Source of the DNA: Brevundimonas sp. | GTDB lineage: Bacteria; Pseudomonadota; Alphaproteobacteria; Caulobacterales; Caulobacteraceae | Assembly (NCBI GenBank): GCA_012270135.1 | Contig: JAAXIW010000183.1 | Coordinates: forward strand, 1,397-6,605 | DNA length: 5,209 nucleotides | Reading direction: 5' to 3' | Shown here: positions 5,175 through 5,209 of the stretch, one piece after another | Numbering within the stretch: position 1 is the first letter of the stretch | Layout of the letters: each line of letters begins with the position of its first letter | Translations under genes and position numbers: made by a program | The notes under the pieces: model-generated | Seen by the model: only the letters and a program-made list of their open reading frames with translations | What the model was told of the DNA's origin: nothing | Databases searched by the model: none

Positions 5175-5209
5175 AAGGCCGTCCGGTGCTGCGTCGAAGG
5201 GCACACGGT

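Overview
The window is GC-rich double-stranded DNA that suggests an alphaproteobacterium of the Caulobacteraceae type (Brevundimonas or Caulobacter-like). The reasons are the strong G/C bias at third codon positions, several genes without a clear Shine-Dalgarno sequence, and a palindromic intergenic element near the right end. This assignment is inference; no rRNA or marker gene is present.

Layout. Bases 1-724 hold the C-terminal part of a subtilisin-type (S8) serine protease, with catalytic His, oxyanion Asn and catalytic Ser all visible. The Asp region lies off the left edge, and a possible frameshift sits at a run of six G near base 55. Bases 828-1463 encode a secreted low-complexity Gly/Ser- and Ala/Arg-rich protein of unknown function. 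It is followed by two hairpins, the second a good intrinsic terminator (1517-1550). Bases 1558-3474 encode a BetT-like BCCT-family transporter for choline, betaine or a similar quaternary amine, with a long C-terminal cytoplasmic domain. It is the best-identified gene here.

From about 3480 the character changes. GC content falls, and three short genes follow: an uncharacterised minus-strand protein (3618-4034), a small lipoprotein (4187-4594) and a small DUF805-like membrane protein (4689-5075). Every gap around these genes carries one or two copies of the same 24-25 nt repeat unit (3555-3578, 4078-4132, 4617-4665, 5087-5110), so each short gene is bracketed by repeats. I found no copy in the left two thirds of the window. 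The last 60 bases hold a second, unrelated palindrome.

How the genes relate. No operon links the left-hand genes: the terminator separates the secreted protein from the transporter. The right-hand genes face different ways and are separated by repeats, so they look like independent small units in an accessory tract. The most interesting structure is this repeat-punctuated tract; it does not match a CRISPR array or an integron cassette array.
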